From the NCBI RefSeq assembly GCF_004355185.1, contig NZ_CP037922.1, positions 3,380,001-3,444,000 of the forward strand: a stretch of DNA of 64,000 nucleotides. Direction: 5' to 3'. The notes under the pieces are model-generated. The model saw nothing but the letters and a program-made list of their open reading frames with translations, did not search any database and had not been told where the DNA came from. Positions 42,626 to 51,982 of the stretch are shown piece by piece. The DNA comes from Hymenobacter radiodurans. Lineage in GTDB: Bacteria > Bacteroidota > Bacteroidia > Cytophagales > Hymenobacteraceae. The position numbers and the translations under genes were made by a program. Position 1 is the first letter of the stretch, and the number at the start of each line of letters is the position of its first letter.

Positions 42626-45169
42626 ATGAAACACACATTACCATTGTTGCTGGCCGGACTCGGTCTGTCCTTTCACACTCTTGCCCAAACGGCTCCAGCT
42701 TCTCCTTCTACCCCTACCCAGCGGCCTGCGTTGGTTACGCAACCAACTCCCCCGCGTGGCACCGCCGGCCTCAGCGGCACCGTAACGGATAGCAAAACCG
42801 GGCAACCTGTGGAGTATGCGACCGTTGCACTGCTCGACCAAACCACCGACAAAGCTGTGGATGGGGGCATCTGCGACGAAAAAGGCAAGTTTGCCTTCAG
42901 CAAATTGGCTCCTGGCACCTATAAGGTCAGTATCAGCTTTGTAGGCTACCAGACCAAGGTGCTGGATAATGTGCGCCTTGCCGACGGCGACGTGAATCTG
43001 GGGGGTATTTCGCTCGCTGCTACTACGCAACAGCTTGGTGAAGTGAAGGTGACGGGTGAGCGGGAGTTAGTGGAAAACAAAGTCGACCGCATCGTTTATA
43101 ACGCCGACAAGGACATCACAAACAGCGGTGGCACGGCGGCTGACGTGCTCAAAAAAGTGCCATTGCTGGCCGTCGACCTTGATGGCAACGTGGAGTTGCG
43201 CGGCTCGTCCAATGTGCGCGTGCTCATCAATAACAAGCCCAGCACCATCGTAGCCTCATCAGTAGCCGATGCACTGCGTCAGATTCCGGCCGATCAGATC
43301 AAAACCGTGGAAGTTATTACCTCGCCTTCGGCTAAGTATGATGCGGAAGGCACGGGGGGCATTATTAACATTATTTTAAAGAAAAACGACCTAGCCGGTG
43401 TAAACGGCTCCGTGAACGTATCAGCCGGTACGCGCTCCAGCAACCTGAACACCAGTCTGAATGCGCGCAAAGGAAAAGTAGGCGTAAATGCGAACCTAGG
43501 CTCCTTTGGCTTTTATAACCGCGGCCGGGGCGAAACCTTCCGCCGCGACTTTGAAGGCGCCACAACCATAGCGACGCTGACCCAACTCAGCACGAATCGT
43601 ACCCTCGGTGGCGGCCTTTATGGCCAAGTTGGCGCCGATTACGACCTTACGCCCAAAGACGCCTTCAATATCAGTGCCCGCGGTAACCTGTTTCGCTTTA
43701 ATGCCCCCCGCACGCTAAACTCGGAGTACATTACCAATGCTGGCGCTGATATTTACAGCCGGGATATTGAAGTCGATAACCAAAACCGCAACCTCGATCT
43801 GAACTTTGGCTACACTAAAACGCTAGCTAAGCCACGCCAGGAGTTCAGCGTTTTGGCTCTTTATAGCGTCAATAAGGGCATGAATGAGTATGACCTCGAC
43901 CAGTTCCGGCCCGAGCTTCTCGGACCAGACTACCGCGAGCAAAGCTTCAACGACAGCCGCAACCGTGAGGCCACCTTCCAGGCCGATCTCGTGCAACCCA
44001 TCGACAGCACCAGCACGCTGGAGCTAGGAGCAAAATCCATCCTGCGCCAGGTAAATACCGATTATCAAATCGAAGCGGATAGCTTGGATGGCCGCGGCTT
44101 CCTGCTTCTCCCCGACCGTACCAACCAGTTTCGCTATAATCAGGACGTGTACTCGGGCTACGGCACCTACGGCTTTAGCTTGCAAAAAGTATACAGCTTC
44201 AAGGTGGGCGCCCGCGTGGAGCACACCCGCATCGGCGGTGACTTCTTCTCCAACGACACCGAAATTAGCCAGCAGTACACCAACTTTATTCCCAGCGTTG
44301 TAGCCTCCCGCGACTTTGGCAAGGATAAAAGCCAGAAGCTAAAGGTGAGCTATACGCGGCGTGTGCAGCGCCCTAATATCTACTTCCTGAACCCCTATCT
44401 GAACACCAGCGACCCTCGCATCTTCTCGTCCGGCAACCCCAATTTGGACGCCGAGCTGACCGATTCCTACGAACTGGGATACAGCACGTATATCAAAAAG
44501 AGCAACCTCAATTTCTCGCTCTACTCCCGCCGCACCAACAACGCTATCGAGAGCGTCTCGCGCCTTGTTCCACTGAACACGCTGATTGAAACCGACGATA
44601 CCGAAGCGGAGGTAATCTATACCACTTTCCAGAACGTAGCCCGCAACGCTACGTATGGCATGAGCTTATTTGGCTCGACAAAGCTGACGGATAAGTGGAC
44701 CGTGAATGGCAACGTGAACACTTATTATGTAACGCTCAAAAGCCAGAGCTTGAATACTAGCAACAGCGGCGTGATGTATAACGCTAATATTTCGTCGTCG
44801 TATCAATTCGACAAAGGTTACAGTGCGCAGTTTTCCGGTTTTCTTAACTCTCCTCGCGTGCAGCTGCAAGGTCGCACCTCGGCTTACCAGTACTATAGCA
44901 TTGCAGCCAAAAAAGAGCTTTTCAAGAAGAAAGGCAGTATAAGCTTAGGCCTGGACAATCCATTCAACCGCACGATTCGCTTCCGTAATGAGCTGGACGC
45001 GGCTCGCTTTACCTCCCGCAGCAACAACTACAACTACAACCGCGGCGTGCGCGTGAGCTTCAACTATCAGTTTGGTAAAATGGATGGCAGCGCCGGCCGG
45101 CCCAAAAAGAGTATCCGCAACGACGACCAGAAGTCGGGCGGCGACTCTCAGGGACAGGGGCAGCAGTAA
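42626..45169 (+). CDS. TonB-dependent receptor, outer membrane beta-barrel family
   Basis: This 847-residue receptor has a signal peptide (LPLLLAGLGLSFHTLA|QT), a Pro/Thr-rich spacer, then a carboxypeptidase-like regulatory domain (about 48-130, with GTVTDSKTGQPVEYATVALLD and FVGYQTKVLDNV), a plug (DVLKKVPLLAVDLDGNVELRG, VITSPSAKYDAEGTGGIINI) and a long barrel. It belongs to the outer-membrane beta-barrel_3 type. The tail is unusual: KKSIRNDDQKSGGDSQGQGQ instead of an aromatic end. The ligand is unknown. Confidence 0.92.
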   Translation: MKHTLPLLLAGLGLSFHTLAQTAPASPSTPTQRPALVTQPTPPRGTAGLSGTVTDSKTGQPVEYATVALLDQTTDKAVDGGICDEKGKFAFSKLAPGTYKVSISFVGYQTKVLDNVRLADGDVNLGGISLAATTQQLGEVKVTGERELVENKVDRIVYNADKDITNSGGTAADVLKKVPLLAVDLDGNVELRGSSNVRVLINNKPSTIVASSVADALRQIPADQIKTVEVITSPSAKYDAEGTGGIINIILKKNDLAGVNGSVNVSAGTRSSNLNTSLNARKGKVGVNANLGSFGFYNRGRGETFRRDFEGATTIATLTQLSTNRTLGGGLYGQVGADYDLTPKDAFNISARGNLFRFNAPRTLNSEYITNAGADIYSRDIEVDNQNRNLDLNFGYTKTLAKPRQEFSVLALYSVNKGMNEYDLDQFRPELLGPDYREQSFNDSRNREATFQADLVQPIDSTSTLELGAKSILRQVNTDYQIEADSLDGRGFLLLPDRTNQFRYNQDVYSGYGTYGFSLQKVYSFKVGARVEHTRIGGDFFSNDTEISQQYTNFIPSVVASRDFGKDKSQKLKVSYTRRVQRPNIYFLNPYLNTSDPRIFSSGNPNLDAELTDSYELGYSTYIKKSNLNFSLYSRRTNNAIESVSRLVPLNTLIETDDTEAEVIYTTFQNVARNATYGMSLFGSTKLTDKWTVNGNVNTYYVTLKSQSLNTSNSGVMYNANISSSYQFDKGYSAQFSGFLNSPRVQLQGRTSAYQYYSIAAKKELFKKKGSISLGLDNPFNRTIRFRNELDAARFTSRSNNYNYNRGVRVSFNYQFGKMDGSAGRPKKSIRNDDQKSGGDSQGQGQQ

Positions 45170-45170
45170 G

Positions 45171-45214
45171 CAAAAAGAAGCAGGTGGATGCGCGCACCCA
45201 CCTGCTTCTTTTTG
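45171..45214 (+). terminator. Intrinsic terminator
   Basis: CAAAAAGAAGCAGGTGG ... CCACCTGCTTCTTTTTG with a 10-base loop. Confidence 0.9.
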
Positions 45215-45291
45215 TTATCGTTATTGTTTTCACAGCAACCAAGCCACTCACGTTTCAGCTAACTTTTGGCGACTAAAAAAGCCCCCCAGCG

Positions 45292-45456
45292 ATGAAAAAG
45301 CTGTTTTTCCCACTTACGTTGGCCGCTATTTCTTTGCTAGGAGCGTGCAGCACGACAAGTTCTTCCGGCTCGCGGACGCTCAGTCCTGATAGGGAGCAGG
45401 CAGATCCGATTCGGCAAGATTCATCTGTAGTCGACACGCTTGCTCGACCTCAGTAA
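45292..45456 (+). CDS. 54-residue lipoprotein
   Basis: ATG at 45292 opens a 54-residue protein. The signal peptide is KKLFFPLTLAAISLLGAC, with lipobox LLGAC, so the mature lipoprotein is about 36 residues beginning CSTTSSSGSRTL, then polar and ending VDTLARPQ. I recognise no family. It lies 78 bp beyond the terminator of the TonB receptor and is followed by its own terminator. A G6 copy (45275-45289) ends three bases before its start codon. Confidence 0.65.
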   Translation: MKKLFFPLTLAAISLLGACSTTSSSGSRTLSPDREQADPIRQDSSVVDTLARPQ

Positions 45457-45468
45457 AGTGGTAAGCAT

Positions 45469-45517
45469 AAAAAAGGCAGAAGCCGCCGGAGAGTCTCCGG
45501 CGGCTTCTGCCTTTTTT
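45469..45517. terminator. Strong bidirectional terminator at the end of the dcw cluster
   Basis: AAAAAAGGCAGAAGCCGCCGG ... CCGGCGGCTTCTGCCTTTTTT in shortened form: 23-bp arms with a 3-base loop. It ends both ftsZ and the small lipoprotein gene. Confidence 0.95.
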
Positions 45518-45535
45518 AAATCTGTTAAGTGAAAT

Positions 45536-47047
45536 CTAATCTACGTTATCATGCAGAAACCGATTGTCGCCCAGCAGTTCATTATCGTCCGACAGATTGA
45601 AGCGGGAGATGTCGCGCTCATTCGATGGCGTCACATTTTCCAGCTTAACGTGACGACGCAAGTAAGCAGGCGTTTCCAGCTGATCTTTGATGGCATCATT
45701 GGTTAACCCATTGCTTAAGTCCTGAAGGCGCCGACGGCGTTCTTCTGCGCGGGCATCCAGTGTAGGACGCGGCGCAGCATGCTGCTGGGGCTGCGGTGCG
45801 GGCTGCTGCACAGCTACCAATTCTGGAGCCGGCGACGAAGGCGCAGCCACGGGCGGCACATAGTTTGAAACCGACGTTTCCAGATCAAAAGTCACCTTGG
45901 GTGGTTCTACCGAAGCAGGCGCGGGCGCGGGTGTGGGCGCAGGAGCCAGCGTGCCAAACGTAGGAACCATAGGCGCAGCGGGCGCTTCCTGACGGTCCTT
46001 GTCGAACAAATTGATCTGCGGATCAGGCTCTTGCTCTTCAGCAACCTTGTTGTTAACGAAACCCGTGTTGATAGTGTGAGCATCACGGGCAAAACCCGTA
46101 GCAATAACCGTCACGCGGATGCTCTGCCCCAAAGTAGAATCGATGCCGTGGCCGAAAATAACTTCAGCGTCCTGGCCGGCTTTATCTTGGATGTACTCCG
46201 TAATCTCGGTCAGCTCATCCATTTCCAGCTCTGCCTGATCACCCGACATGATGCTGAGCAGAATTTTCTGCGCACCATGAATGTCGGTGTTGTTGAGCAG
46301 CGGCGAGGCCAGAGCCTCCTCGGCGGCGCGCTGAGCGCGGTTTTCACCATCGGTAATGCTGCTGCCCATCACGGCCGCACCCGAGTCTTTCATGACGGTT
46401 TTCACGTCTTCAAAGTCTACGTTTACCTCGCTGGTTACCGTGATGATTTCGGCAATACTCTTGGCGGCCGTGCTCAGCACATTATCCGCTTTCGCGAAAG
46501 CCGCCCGGATAGGTAAGTTGCCAAAGATCTCGCGCAGCTTATCGTTAAGAATAACGAGCACTGTGTCGCAGTTCTCGCTCAGCTCCTTAATGCCGTGTTC
46601 AGCCTGCTGACGCTTCTTTTTACCCTCAAACAGGAAAGGTGCGGTTACGATACCTACGGTCAGAATGCCTAGCTCCTTGGCCACTTTGGCAATAACAGGC
46701 GCAGCGCCGGTGCCAGTACCACCGCCCATACCAGCCGTGATAAATACCATGCGTGTACCATTGCTAAGTAGCTCCCGAATCTGCTCGCGGCTCTCAATAG
46801 CGGCTTGCTTACCGCGCTCCGGGTTAGCGCCAGCGCCAAGGCCTTCCGTAAGGTCAACGCCGATCTGTAATTTGGTAGGCACGGTGCTGCTGTGCAGCGC
46901 CTGCTTATCCGTATTGCAGATAACGAACTCTACGTCCTTTATGCCTTGGCTGAACATGTGGTTCACGGCATTGGAACCACCGCCGCCAACACCAATTACC
47001 TTGATGATAGACTTAGAGGTGGAAGGAATATCGAATTTATAATTCAT
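45536..47047 (-). CDS. ftsZ: Cell division protein FtsZ
   Basis: This is a 503-residue tubulin-like GTPase that forms the division ring. The GTPase domain (about 1-320) has VIGVGGGGSNAVNHMF, the signature GGGTGTGAAPVIAK and the T7 loop NVDFEDVKTVM. Then comes a Pro/Ala-rich linker (PAPTPAPAPAS) and a C-terminal tail where TPAYLRRHVKL probably takes the place of the short FtsA-binding peptide. I set the start at the ATG at 47047 (MNYKFDIPST); upstream in-frame residues belong to an inverted repeat. It is the last gene of the dcw cluster. Confidence 0.98.
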   Translation of the reverse strand: MNYKFDIPSTSKSIIKVIGVGGGGSNAVNHMFSQGIKDVEFVICNTDKQALHSSTVPTKLQIGVDLTEGLGAGANPERGKQAAIESREQIRELLSNGTRMVFITAGMGGGTGTGAAPVIAKVAKELGILTVGIVTAPFLFEGKKKRQQAEHGIKELSENCDTVLVILNDKLREIFGNLPIRAAFAKADNVLSTAAKSIAEIITVTSEVNVDFEDVKTVMKDSGAAVMGSSITDGENRAQRAAEEALASPLLNNTDIHGAQKILLSIMSGDQAELEMDELTEITEYIQDKAGQDAEVIFGHGIDSTLGQSIRVTVIATGFARDAHTINTGFVNNKVAEEQEPDPQINLFDKDRQEAPAAPMVPTFGTLAPAPTPAPAPASVEPPKVTFDLETSVSNYVPPVAAPSSPAPELVAVQQPAPQPQQHAAPRPTLDARAEERRRRLQDLSNGLTNDAIKDQLETPAYLRRHVKLENVTPSNERDISRFNLSDDNELLGDNRFLHDNVD

Positions 47048-47061
47048 GAGGTGGAGTCTAA

Positions 47062-47142
47062 ATGGGTGAATGGGCGAATGGGTGAACAAGGGAATTGGCG
47101 TTTGTTTGATGTAAACAGTCAGCCATTCGCTCATTCACCCAT
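47062..47142. repeat. Inverted repeat between ftsA and ftsZ
   Basis: ATGGGTGAATGGGCGAATGG (47062-47081) and its reverse complement CCATTCGCTCATTCACCCAT (47123-47142), 19 of 20 matched, 41 bases apart. It could fold in the ftsA-ftsZ mRNA; no T-run follows, so it is not a classic terminator. Confidence 0.75.
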
Positions 47143-47150
47143 CCACTCAT

Positions 47151-48524
47151 TTAGTATTGCTTATCGTCAAAATCGTCGATCAACAGACCTTTGGTGCGGC
47201 TGATGATATCCTGAAAGAACTTGCCGGCACCAGAAGGCTTTTTAGGTGGTGCAGGCGCTTGGGGGGCTTTTTGGGTAGCAGCGGGAGCAACTGGCATTTC
47301 CATGCGCGGCTCTGGGGCGGCCGGACGATACACTTGCTCTTCTGGCTCGTAGCTGCGGTTTACGCGCTCATCAATGGAACGGTAGCCGGCCAACACCAAG
47401 CCTACAGTGGTAGCGTACATCGGCGACTTTACAGCTTCAATACGGCTCTTGCCTAAGTGTTCGTTGGGGTAGCCAATACGGGTATCAAGTCCAGTTACGT
47501 ACTCCGTTAGCTGCACGAGGTTTTGCAGCTGTGAACCACCACCAGTCAGCACGATACCAGCGGCCAGCTTATCGGCGTGGCCGGTACGCTGAATCTCGGC
47601 GTACACTAGCTCCACGATTTCTTCCATCCGAGCCTCAATGATGTGAGCAAGGTTCTTCAGAGAAATCTCCTTAGGAGCCCGGTCGCGCAGACCAGGAATG
47701 CTTACGATTTCGTAATCAGAAGCTTCCTCAGCAATGGCTTTCCCAAACTTTACTTTCAACTGCTCAGCCTGGTTCTGCATCACTAAGCAGCCCTGCTTGA
47801 TATCAGAAGTCACGATGTTGCCGCCGAAAGGCAGCACCGCCGCGTGACGAATGATGCCATCTTTAAAGATAGCCAAGTCGGTAGTACCGCCCCCGATATC
47901 AATCAGCGCTACACCAGCTTCTTTTTCCTCGTCGCTCAGCACCGACATGCTCGACGCCAGCGGCTCCAGAATCAGATTATCGATTTCTAGCCCGGCCTTG
48001 GTAACACACTTGTTGATGTTGTTGATGGCCGTGCTCTGAGCAGTAATGATGTGAAAGTTGCCTTCCAACCGTACGCCCGACATGCCCACTGGATCCATGA
48101 TGCCTTCCTCGTAATCCACCTTGTAGTCTTGGGGCATTACGTGGATGATCTCGGAGCCGGGCGGAGTTACCAGGCGGTACATATCGTTGGTCAGGCGGTT
48201 CACGTCATCGACGGTAATCTCACTATCCTGCGAGGCCCGCGTGATGCTGCCGTTATGCTGTAAGCTCTTGATATGCTGGCCAGCAATCCCGACGTTCACC
48301 ACGCCGATATTGATGCCCGATTGTTCTTCAGCCTGCCGAATAGCCTTCTTAATAGCGTCTACAGTTTTGTCAATATTGGACACAATACCGCGCACTACAC
48401 CTTCTGACACGGCTTTACCCATGCCAAGGATCTCAAGTTTGCCAAACTCATTTTTGCGCCCTACCAGGACGCAGATTTTGGTGGTGCCGATGTCGAGGCC
48501 GACTACAATTTTATCGTTTTGCAT
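47151..48524 (-). CDS. ftsA: Cell division protein FtsA
   Basis: This is a 457-residue actin-like ATPase that tethers FtsZ to the membrane. Phosphate loops are VVGLDIGTTKICVLVG and LIDIGGGTTDLAIF; the 1C insertion is present. A Pro-rich region (PAAPEPRMEMPV, APQAPAPPKKPS) precedes the C-terminal amphipathic helix AGKFFQDIISRTKGLL, followed by acidic DDFDDKQY. The G6 copy at 47259 lies in the Pro-rich region (QKAPQ). It is followed by the ftsZ gene after the inverted repeat. Confidence 0.97.
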   Translation of the reverse strand: MQNDKIVVGLDIGTTKICVLVGRKNEFGKLEILGMGKAVSEGVVRGIVSNIDKTVDAIKKAIRQAEEQSGINIGVVNVGIAGQHIKSLQHNGSITRASQDSEITVDDVNRLTNDMYRLVTPPGSEIIHVMPQDYKVDYEEGIMDPVGMSGVRLEGNFHIITAQSTAINNINKCVTKAGLEIDNLILEPLASSMSVLSDEEKEAGVALIDIGGGTTDLAIFKDGIIRHAAVLPFGGNIVTSDIKQGCLVMQNQAEQLKVKFGKAIAEEASDYEIVSIPGLRDRAPKEISLKNLAHIIEARMEEIVELVYAEIQRTGHADKLAAGIVLTGGGSQLQNLVQLTEYVTGLDTRIGYPNEHLGKSRIEAVKSPMYATTVGLVLAGYRSIDERVNRSYEPEEQVYRPAAPEPRMEMPVAPAATQKAPQAPAPPKKPSGAGKFFQDIISRTKGLLIDDFDDKQY

Positions 48525-48628
48525 GGGGTAGGTACTGGCAGGGTTTGCGGGAAGTTGCGGTATGTATCTAAAAAAACGCTATTTAGGACGATTTAAGGCC
48601 CTTTTTAGACGTTACAGAGAGTGTATAG

Positions 48629-49393
48629 TTATTCGCAAATGATCTGGTCTTTAAACTCAACATTGACGCGGTGGTATGTATCCCATCCTAAAACTGGTGG
48701 AATTTGCCGGTAAAATACCATTAGTTTCGCGAATTTTTCTGAAATATTCTCTGGAAACCCAAATTCTACTCGTTGATCTCCTATTTGTTGGGTGAAAGCA
48801 ATCTTGCCATTTGGCCCAATAAATACTTCGGCTACCTGAGCCCGCCAAAAGGGGTGCTCGTCGATGTAGCGCAACACTTCGAGGTAACGGCGGCCGGTAG
48901 AGTCGCGAAAAAACGTAGCCGGAATAGGAGTGCCCCCCTGACGAGCTACGGGCACCACGCGAGCCGTGAACAATGGCGATAGCGGTAACTCATGCCCTTC
49001 AGCATCGAGGTAGCTGTCGCGGCGGGTGTCAGCATGTACTAGGCGGGCTATGGGACGATTCTGGCGCACGTCGGCGTGCAGGTTACCGGCTAGGTCACGG
49101 TACACCTCGACTTCGCGCACAAAACTATGAGACTTGAGGCGGGCTTCAAGGGCTTTCAAGTTGAGGTCTTCGGGGCGCGCGCCCTCCAGGCGTTGATAGC
49201 CATTGCGCGTGAGCAGAGCGGTTACTTCCTGCTCGCTAATGAAATAGTTATTGAACTCATTGCTGATGGTCACGATAACCTGACCAACAGGGCGGTTTGC
49301 TTGGCGCAGGCCAGCAAACACGGCCAAGCCGATGAGCAGCAACAGGCAAGCCGCTGCAAACAAATAATTTTTGGCGTTAGGCTTGAGTTTCAT
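48629..49393 (-). CDS. ftsQ: Cell division protein FtsQ/DivIB-like
   Basis: This is a 254-residue protein with one N-terminal membrane helix (YLFAAACLLLLIGLAVFAGL), then a periplasmic part with a POTRA-like region (about 37-110; FNNYFISEQEVTALLTRNGYQRL, VREVEVYRDLAGNLHADV) and the FtsQ-type beta domain. It is short and diverged from proteobacterial FtsQ, but the position between murC and ftsA fixes its identity. Its start overlaps the end of murC by 17 bp. Confidence 0.9.
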   Translation of the reverse strand: MKLKPNAKNYLFAAACLLLLIGLAVFAGLRQANRPVGQVIVTISNEFNNYFISEQEVTALLTRNGYQRLEGARPEDLNLKALEARLKSHSFVREVEVYRDLAGNLHADVRQNRPIARLVHADTRRDSYLDAEGHELPLSPLFTARVVPVARQGGTPIPATFFRDSTGRRYLEVLRYIDEHPFWRAQVAEVFIGPNGKIAFTQQIGDQRVEFGFPENISEKFAKLMVFYRQIPPVLGWDTYHRVNVEFKDQIICE

Positions 49394-50804
49394 GCCAGCG
49401 GCTGGTTAAAATGGTTCGCAGCTGAGGCACCAATTGATCAATATCACCGGCCCCAACGGTAGCCAGCACATCAAAATCATCGTCGACAGCGGCGGCCGCC
49501 ACGACTTGTTCCTTGGTTTGCAAAGACTTTTTTGAAGCTGTTAGTTGAGATAAAATCAGCTCGGAGGTAACGCCACTAATCGGCAGTTCACGAGCGGGAT
49601 AGATGTCGAGCAGCACCACTTCATCGGCCAGACTTAAGCTCTCAGCGAAGCCTAGCGCGAAGTCGCGGGTGCGGGTGAAAAGGTGGGGTTGGAAGATGAC
49701 GCGCAGGCGTTTCTGCGGGTACAACGCACGTAGGGAACGAAGGAAAGCCTCTATTTCGCGTGGGTGATGGGCATAATCGTCAACATACACCTTGTTTTTT
49801 GTGGTGACGATAAATTCAAAGCGACGCTTCACGCCCCGATACGCCGCTACCGCAGTGGCCAGTTTTTCAGCGGTTACGCCTTCCAGCTGGGCCGCAAAAA
49901 TGGCCCCCAGCATATTTTCCACGTTGTGAAAGCCGGGCACAGTTAGCTGCAAGTTAGTTAGGTTGCCGAGGGGGCTATGTACATCGAAGCGAAACTCGTG
50001 TCCGTGAGCCGTTACGTTGGCAGCATGCAGATTTCCCCCCTGCGCTGCTTCTAAGCCATAATGAACGACCTGCACGCCAGTGGGTACCGCAGCGGCCACA
50101 CTTGCATCGGCAGTATAGTTAAGCAGAAGCGTGCCACCCGGCTTTAATTGCCCCACAAACTGCCGGAAGGACTCAATCAGCGCATCCTGTGTACCATAAA
50201 TATCGAGGTGGTCGGCATCTGTGCTGGTCACGATAGCTACATCGGGGTGCAAGGTTAGGAAGCTGCGGTCATACTCATCAGCCTCCACTACTACAGGCTT
50301 AGCGCCCGCGTCCGTGCCGGTATTTAATAGAAGATTTGACCCAAGGTTCACAGAAATGCCCCCCAGGAAGGCTGAGCAATCGACGCCCGCGTGGTGAAGC
50401 AAGTGCGCCACCATGGACGAGGTGGTAGTTTTGCCGTGAGTGCCAGCTACAGCAATGGTGCGTTGGCCTTGGGTAAGAAGACCCAGCACTTGGCTGCGCT
50501 TACGAATATCGTAGCCCTGCTCGCGCAGCCATGCCCACTCCTGATGGCCAGCGGGAATAGCTGGCGTGAGCACTACCAGTGTCTGGGGGGCATTTTCGCG
50601 TACCTCAACCGGAATATTCTCGACTGCATCCGCGTAATGCACGGCAATACCTTCAGCGGCTAACGCTTCCGTTAGCGGCGTTGGCGTGCGGTCGTAACCG
50701 CTTACTTGGTGGCCATTGGCTTGAAACCACCGAGCCAGCGCCGACATACCAATGCCACCGATGCCCAGAAAGTAGACGTAAGGAAATGCGGCTACAGGAT
50801 TCAT
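49377..50804 (-). CDS. murC: UDP-N-acetylmuramate--L-alanine ligase
   Basis: This 475-residue ligase adds L-Ala to UDP-MurNAc with ATP. The front is VYFLGIGGIGMSALARWF, the P-loop is VAGTHGKTTTSSMVAHLL, and later marks are DEYDRSFLTLHPDVAIVTS, DADHLDIYG and VYVDDYAHHPREIEA. It overlaps murG by 4 bp (ATGA), as expected in a coupled operon. Two G6 copies (50353, 50583) lie in it. Confidence 0.97.
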   Translation of the reverse strand: MNPVAAFPYVYFLGIGGIGMSALARWFQANGHQVSGYDRTPTPLTEALAAEGIAVHYADAVENIPVEVRENAPQTLVVLTPAIPAGHQEWAWLREQGYDIRKRSQVLGLLTQGQRTIAVAGTHGKTTTSSMVAHLLHHAGVDCSAFLGGISVNLGSNLLLNTGTDAGAKPVVVEADEYDRSFLTLHPDVAIVTSTDADHLDIYGTQDALIESFRQFVGQLKPGGTLLLNYTADASVAAAVPTGVQVVHYGLEAAQGGNLHAANVTAHGHEFRFDVHSPLGNLTNLQLTVPGFHNVENMLGAIFAAQLEGVTAEKLATAVAAYRGVKRRFEFIVTTKNKVYVDDYAHHPREIEAFLRSLRALYPQKRLRVIFQPHLFTRTRDFALGFAESLSLADEVVLLDIYPARELPISGVTSELILSQLTASKKSLQTKEQVVAAAAVDDDFDVLATVGAGDIDQLVPQLRTILTSRWHETQA

Positions 50805-51937
50805 CGGCGGTCCATGATAGTGAGGAGTTCATCTACAATGGCAGCCGTCGCGTCGGGGCGGGCAAGCTGGCGCACGTTGGTACTTAGCTTCAATTGGCGC
50901 GGCTCATCGGCTAGCAGGCTTAGGGCCTCATCATACAGGCGAGCGGGCGCTTCCGCATCCGGAACGAGTAGAGCGGCTTGATGGCGAACCAAGGCCAAGG
51001 CGTTTTTGGTCTGATGATCTTCGGCCACGTTGGGCGATGGCACCAGTAAACTAGGCTTGCCAGTAAGGCACAGTTCCGAAACGGACAAAGCGCCCGCCCG
51101 CGAAACCACTACGTCGGCGGCGGCATAAGCCAGGTCCATGCGCTGTACGAATTCTAATGCCCGAATGCCATCTGCGGCGAATGGCGCAGCTTCTTCCTGC
51201 GCTTTAGGGTAGTAGAGCTTACCTGTTTGCCACAGCAACTGAACTCCAGCCGCTTTCAGGCGCGAAAGTGCCGCAGCAGTGGCTTCGTTCAAGGTGCGGG
51301 CTCCGAGGCTGCCGCCAATTACAAGTAGGGTTTTCTTGTCAGGTGAAAGCCCGAAAAACTTCAGTGCTTCGGTACGGTCGCCAGAAGCAATTTCGGTGCG
51401 GACTGGGTTACCAGTAAGAACGAGCTTATCCTTAGGGAAAAACTTTTCCATGCCCTCATAAGCCACACAAATACGATTTACGCGCCGACTCAGCAGTTTA
51501 TTAACTAGGCCAGCGTAGGAATTCTGTTCCTGAATAAGGGCTGGAATTCCTCGCGAAGCCGCGGCCAATAGAATAGGAGCCGAAGCGTAGCCACCTACGC
51601 CCACAACGGCTTCGGGGCGAAATTTCTCGATAATTTTGCCCGCTCGCTTCACACTCCGAATCACGCGCAACGGAAATAGCAGATTCTGGGGAGTCAGGCG
51701 GCGCTGTAAGCCACTAATATCAAGGCCTACAATGTCGTAGCCGGCCTCGGGCACCCGGGTCATCTCCATCCGGCCGTTGGCGCCGACAAACAGGATTTCA
51801 GCCTCGGGCTGACGACGGCGCAGCTCGTTAGCAATGGCTACCGCCGGAAATATATGCCCACCCGTGCCCCCACCGCTAATAATAATGCGGTAAGGCTCGG
51901 GATGCGAAGAAATAAACTGGAGATTCGACTTGGGCAT
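50801..51937 (-). CDS. murG: UDP-GlcNAc:undecaprenyl-PP-MurNAc-pentapeptide GlcNAc transferase
   Basis: This 378-residue GT28 transferase makes lipid II on the inner face of the membrane. The donor loop is IISGGGTGGHIFPAVAIANEL, with VVGVGGYASAPILLAA and the C-domain VIGGSLGARTLNEA. The later VSRAGALSVSELCLTGKPSLLVP contacts UDP-GlcNAc. It overlaps murC by 4 bp and lies 45 bp after ftsW. Confidence 0.98.
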   Translation of the reverse strand: MPKSNLQFISSHPEPYRIIISGGGTGGHIFPAVAIANELRRRQPEAEILFVGANGRMEMTRVPEAGYDIVGLDISGLQRRLTPQNLLFPLRVIRSVKRAGKIIEKFRPEAVVGVGGYASAPILLAAASRGIPALIQEQNSYAGLVNKLLSRRVNRICVAYEGMEKFFPKDKLVLTGNPVRTEIASGDRTEALKFFGLSPDKKTLLVIGGSLGARTLNEATAAALSRLKAAGVQLLWQTGKLYYPKAQEEAAPFAADGIRALEFVQRMDLAYAAADVVVSRAGALSVSELCLTGKPSLLVPSPNVAEDHQTKNALALVRHQAALLVPDAEAPARLYDEALSLLADEPRQLKLSTNVRQLARPDATAAIVDELLTIMDRR

Positions 51938-51982
51938 GTAAGCTTGAGCTGTGCGGACTGTTGAGTGGTTAAAGTCTGTTTT

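Noticed and set aside
47157..48531. Plus-strand frames opposite ftsA
   Set aside because: Shadows of ftsA in an antisense frame; no promoter or domain.
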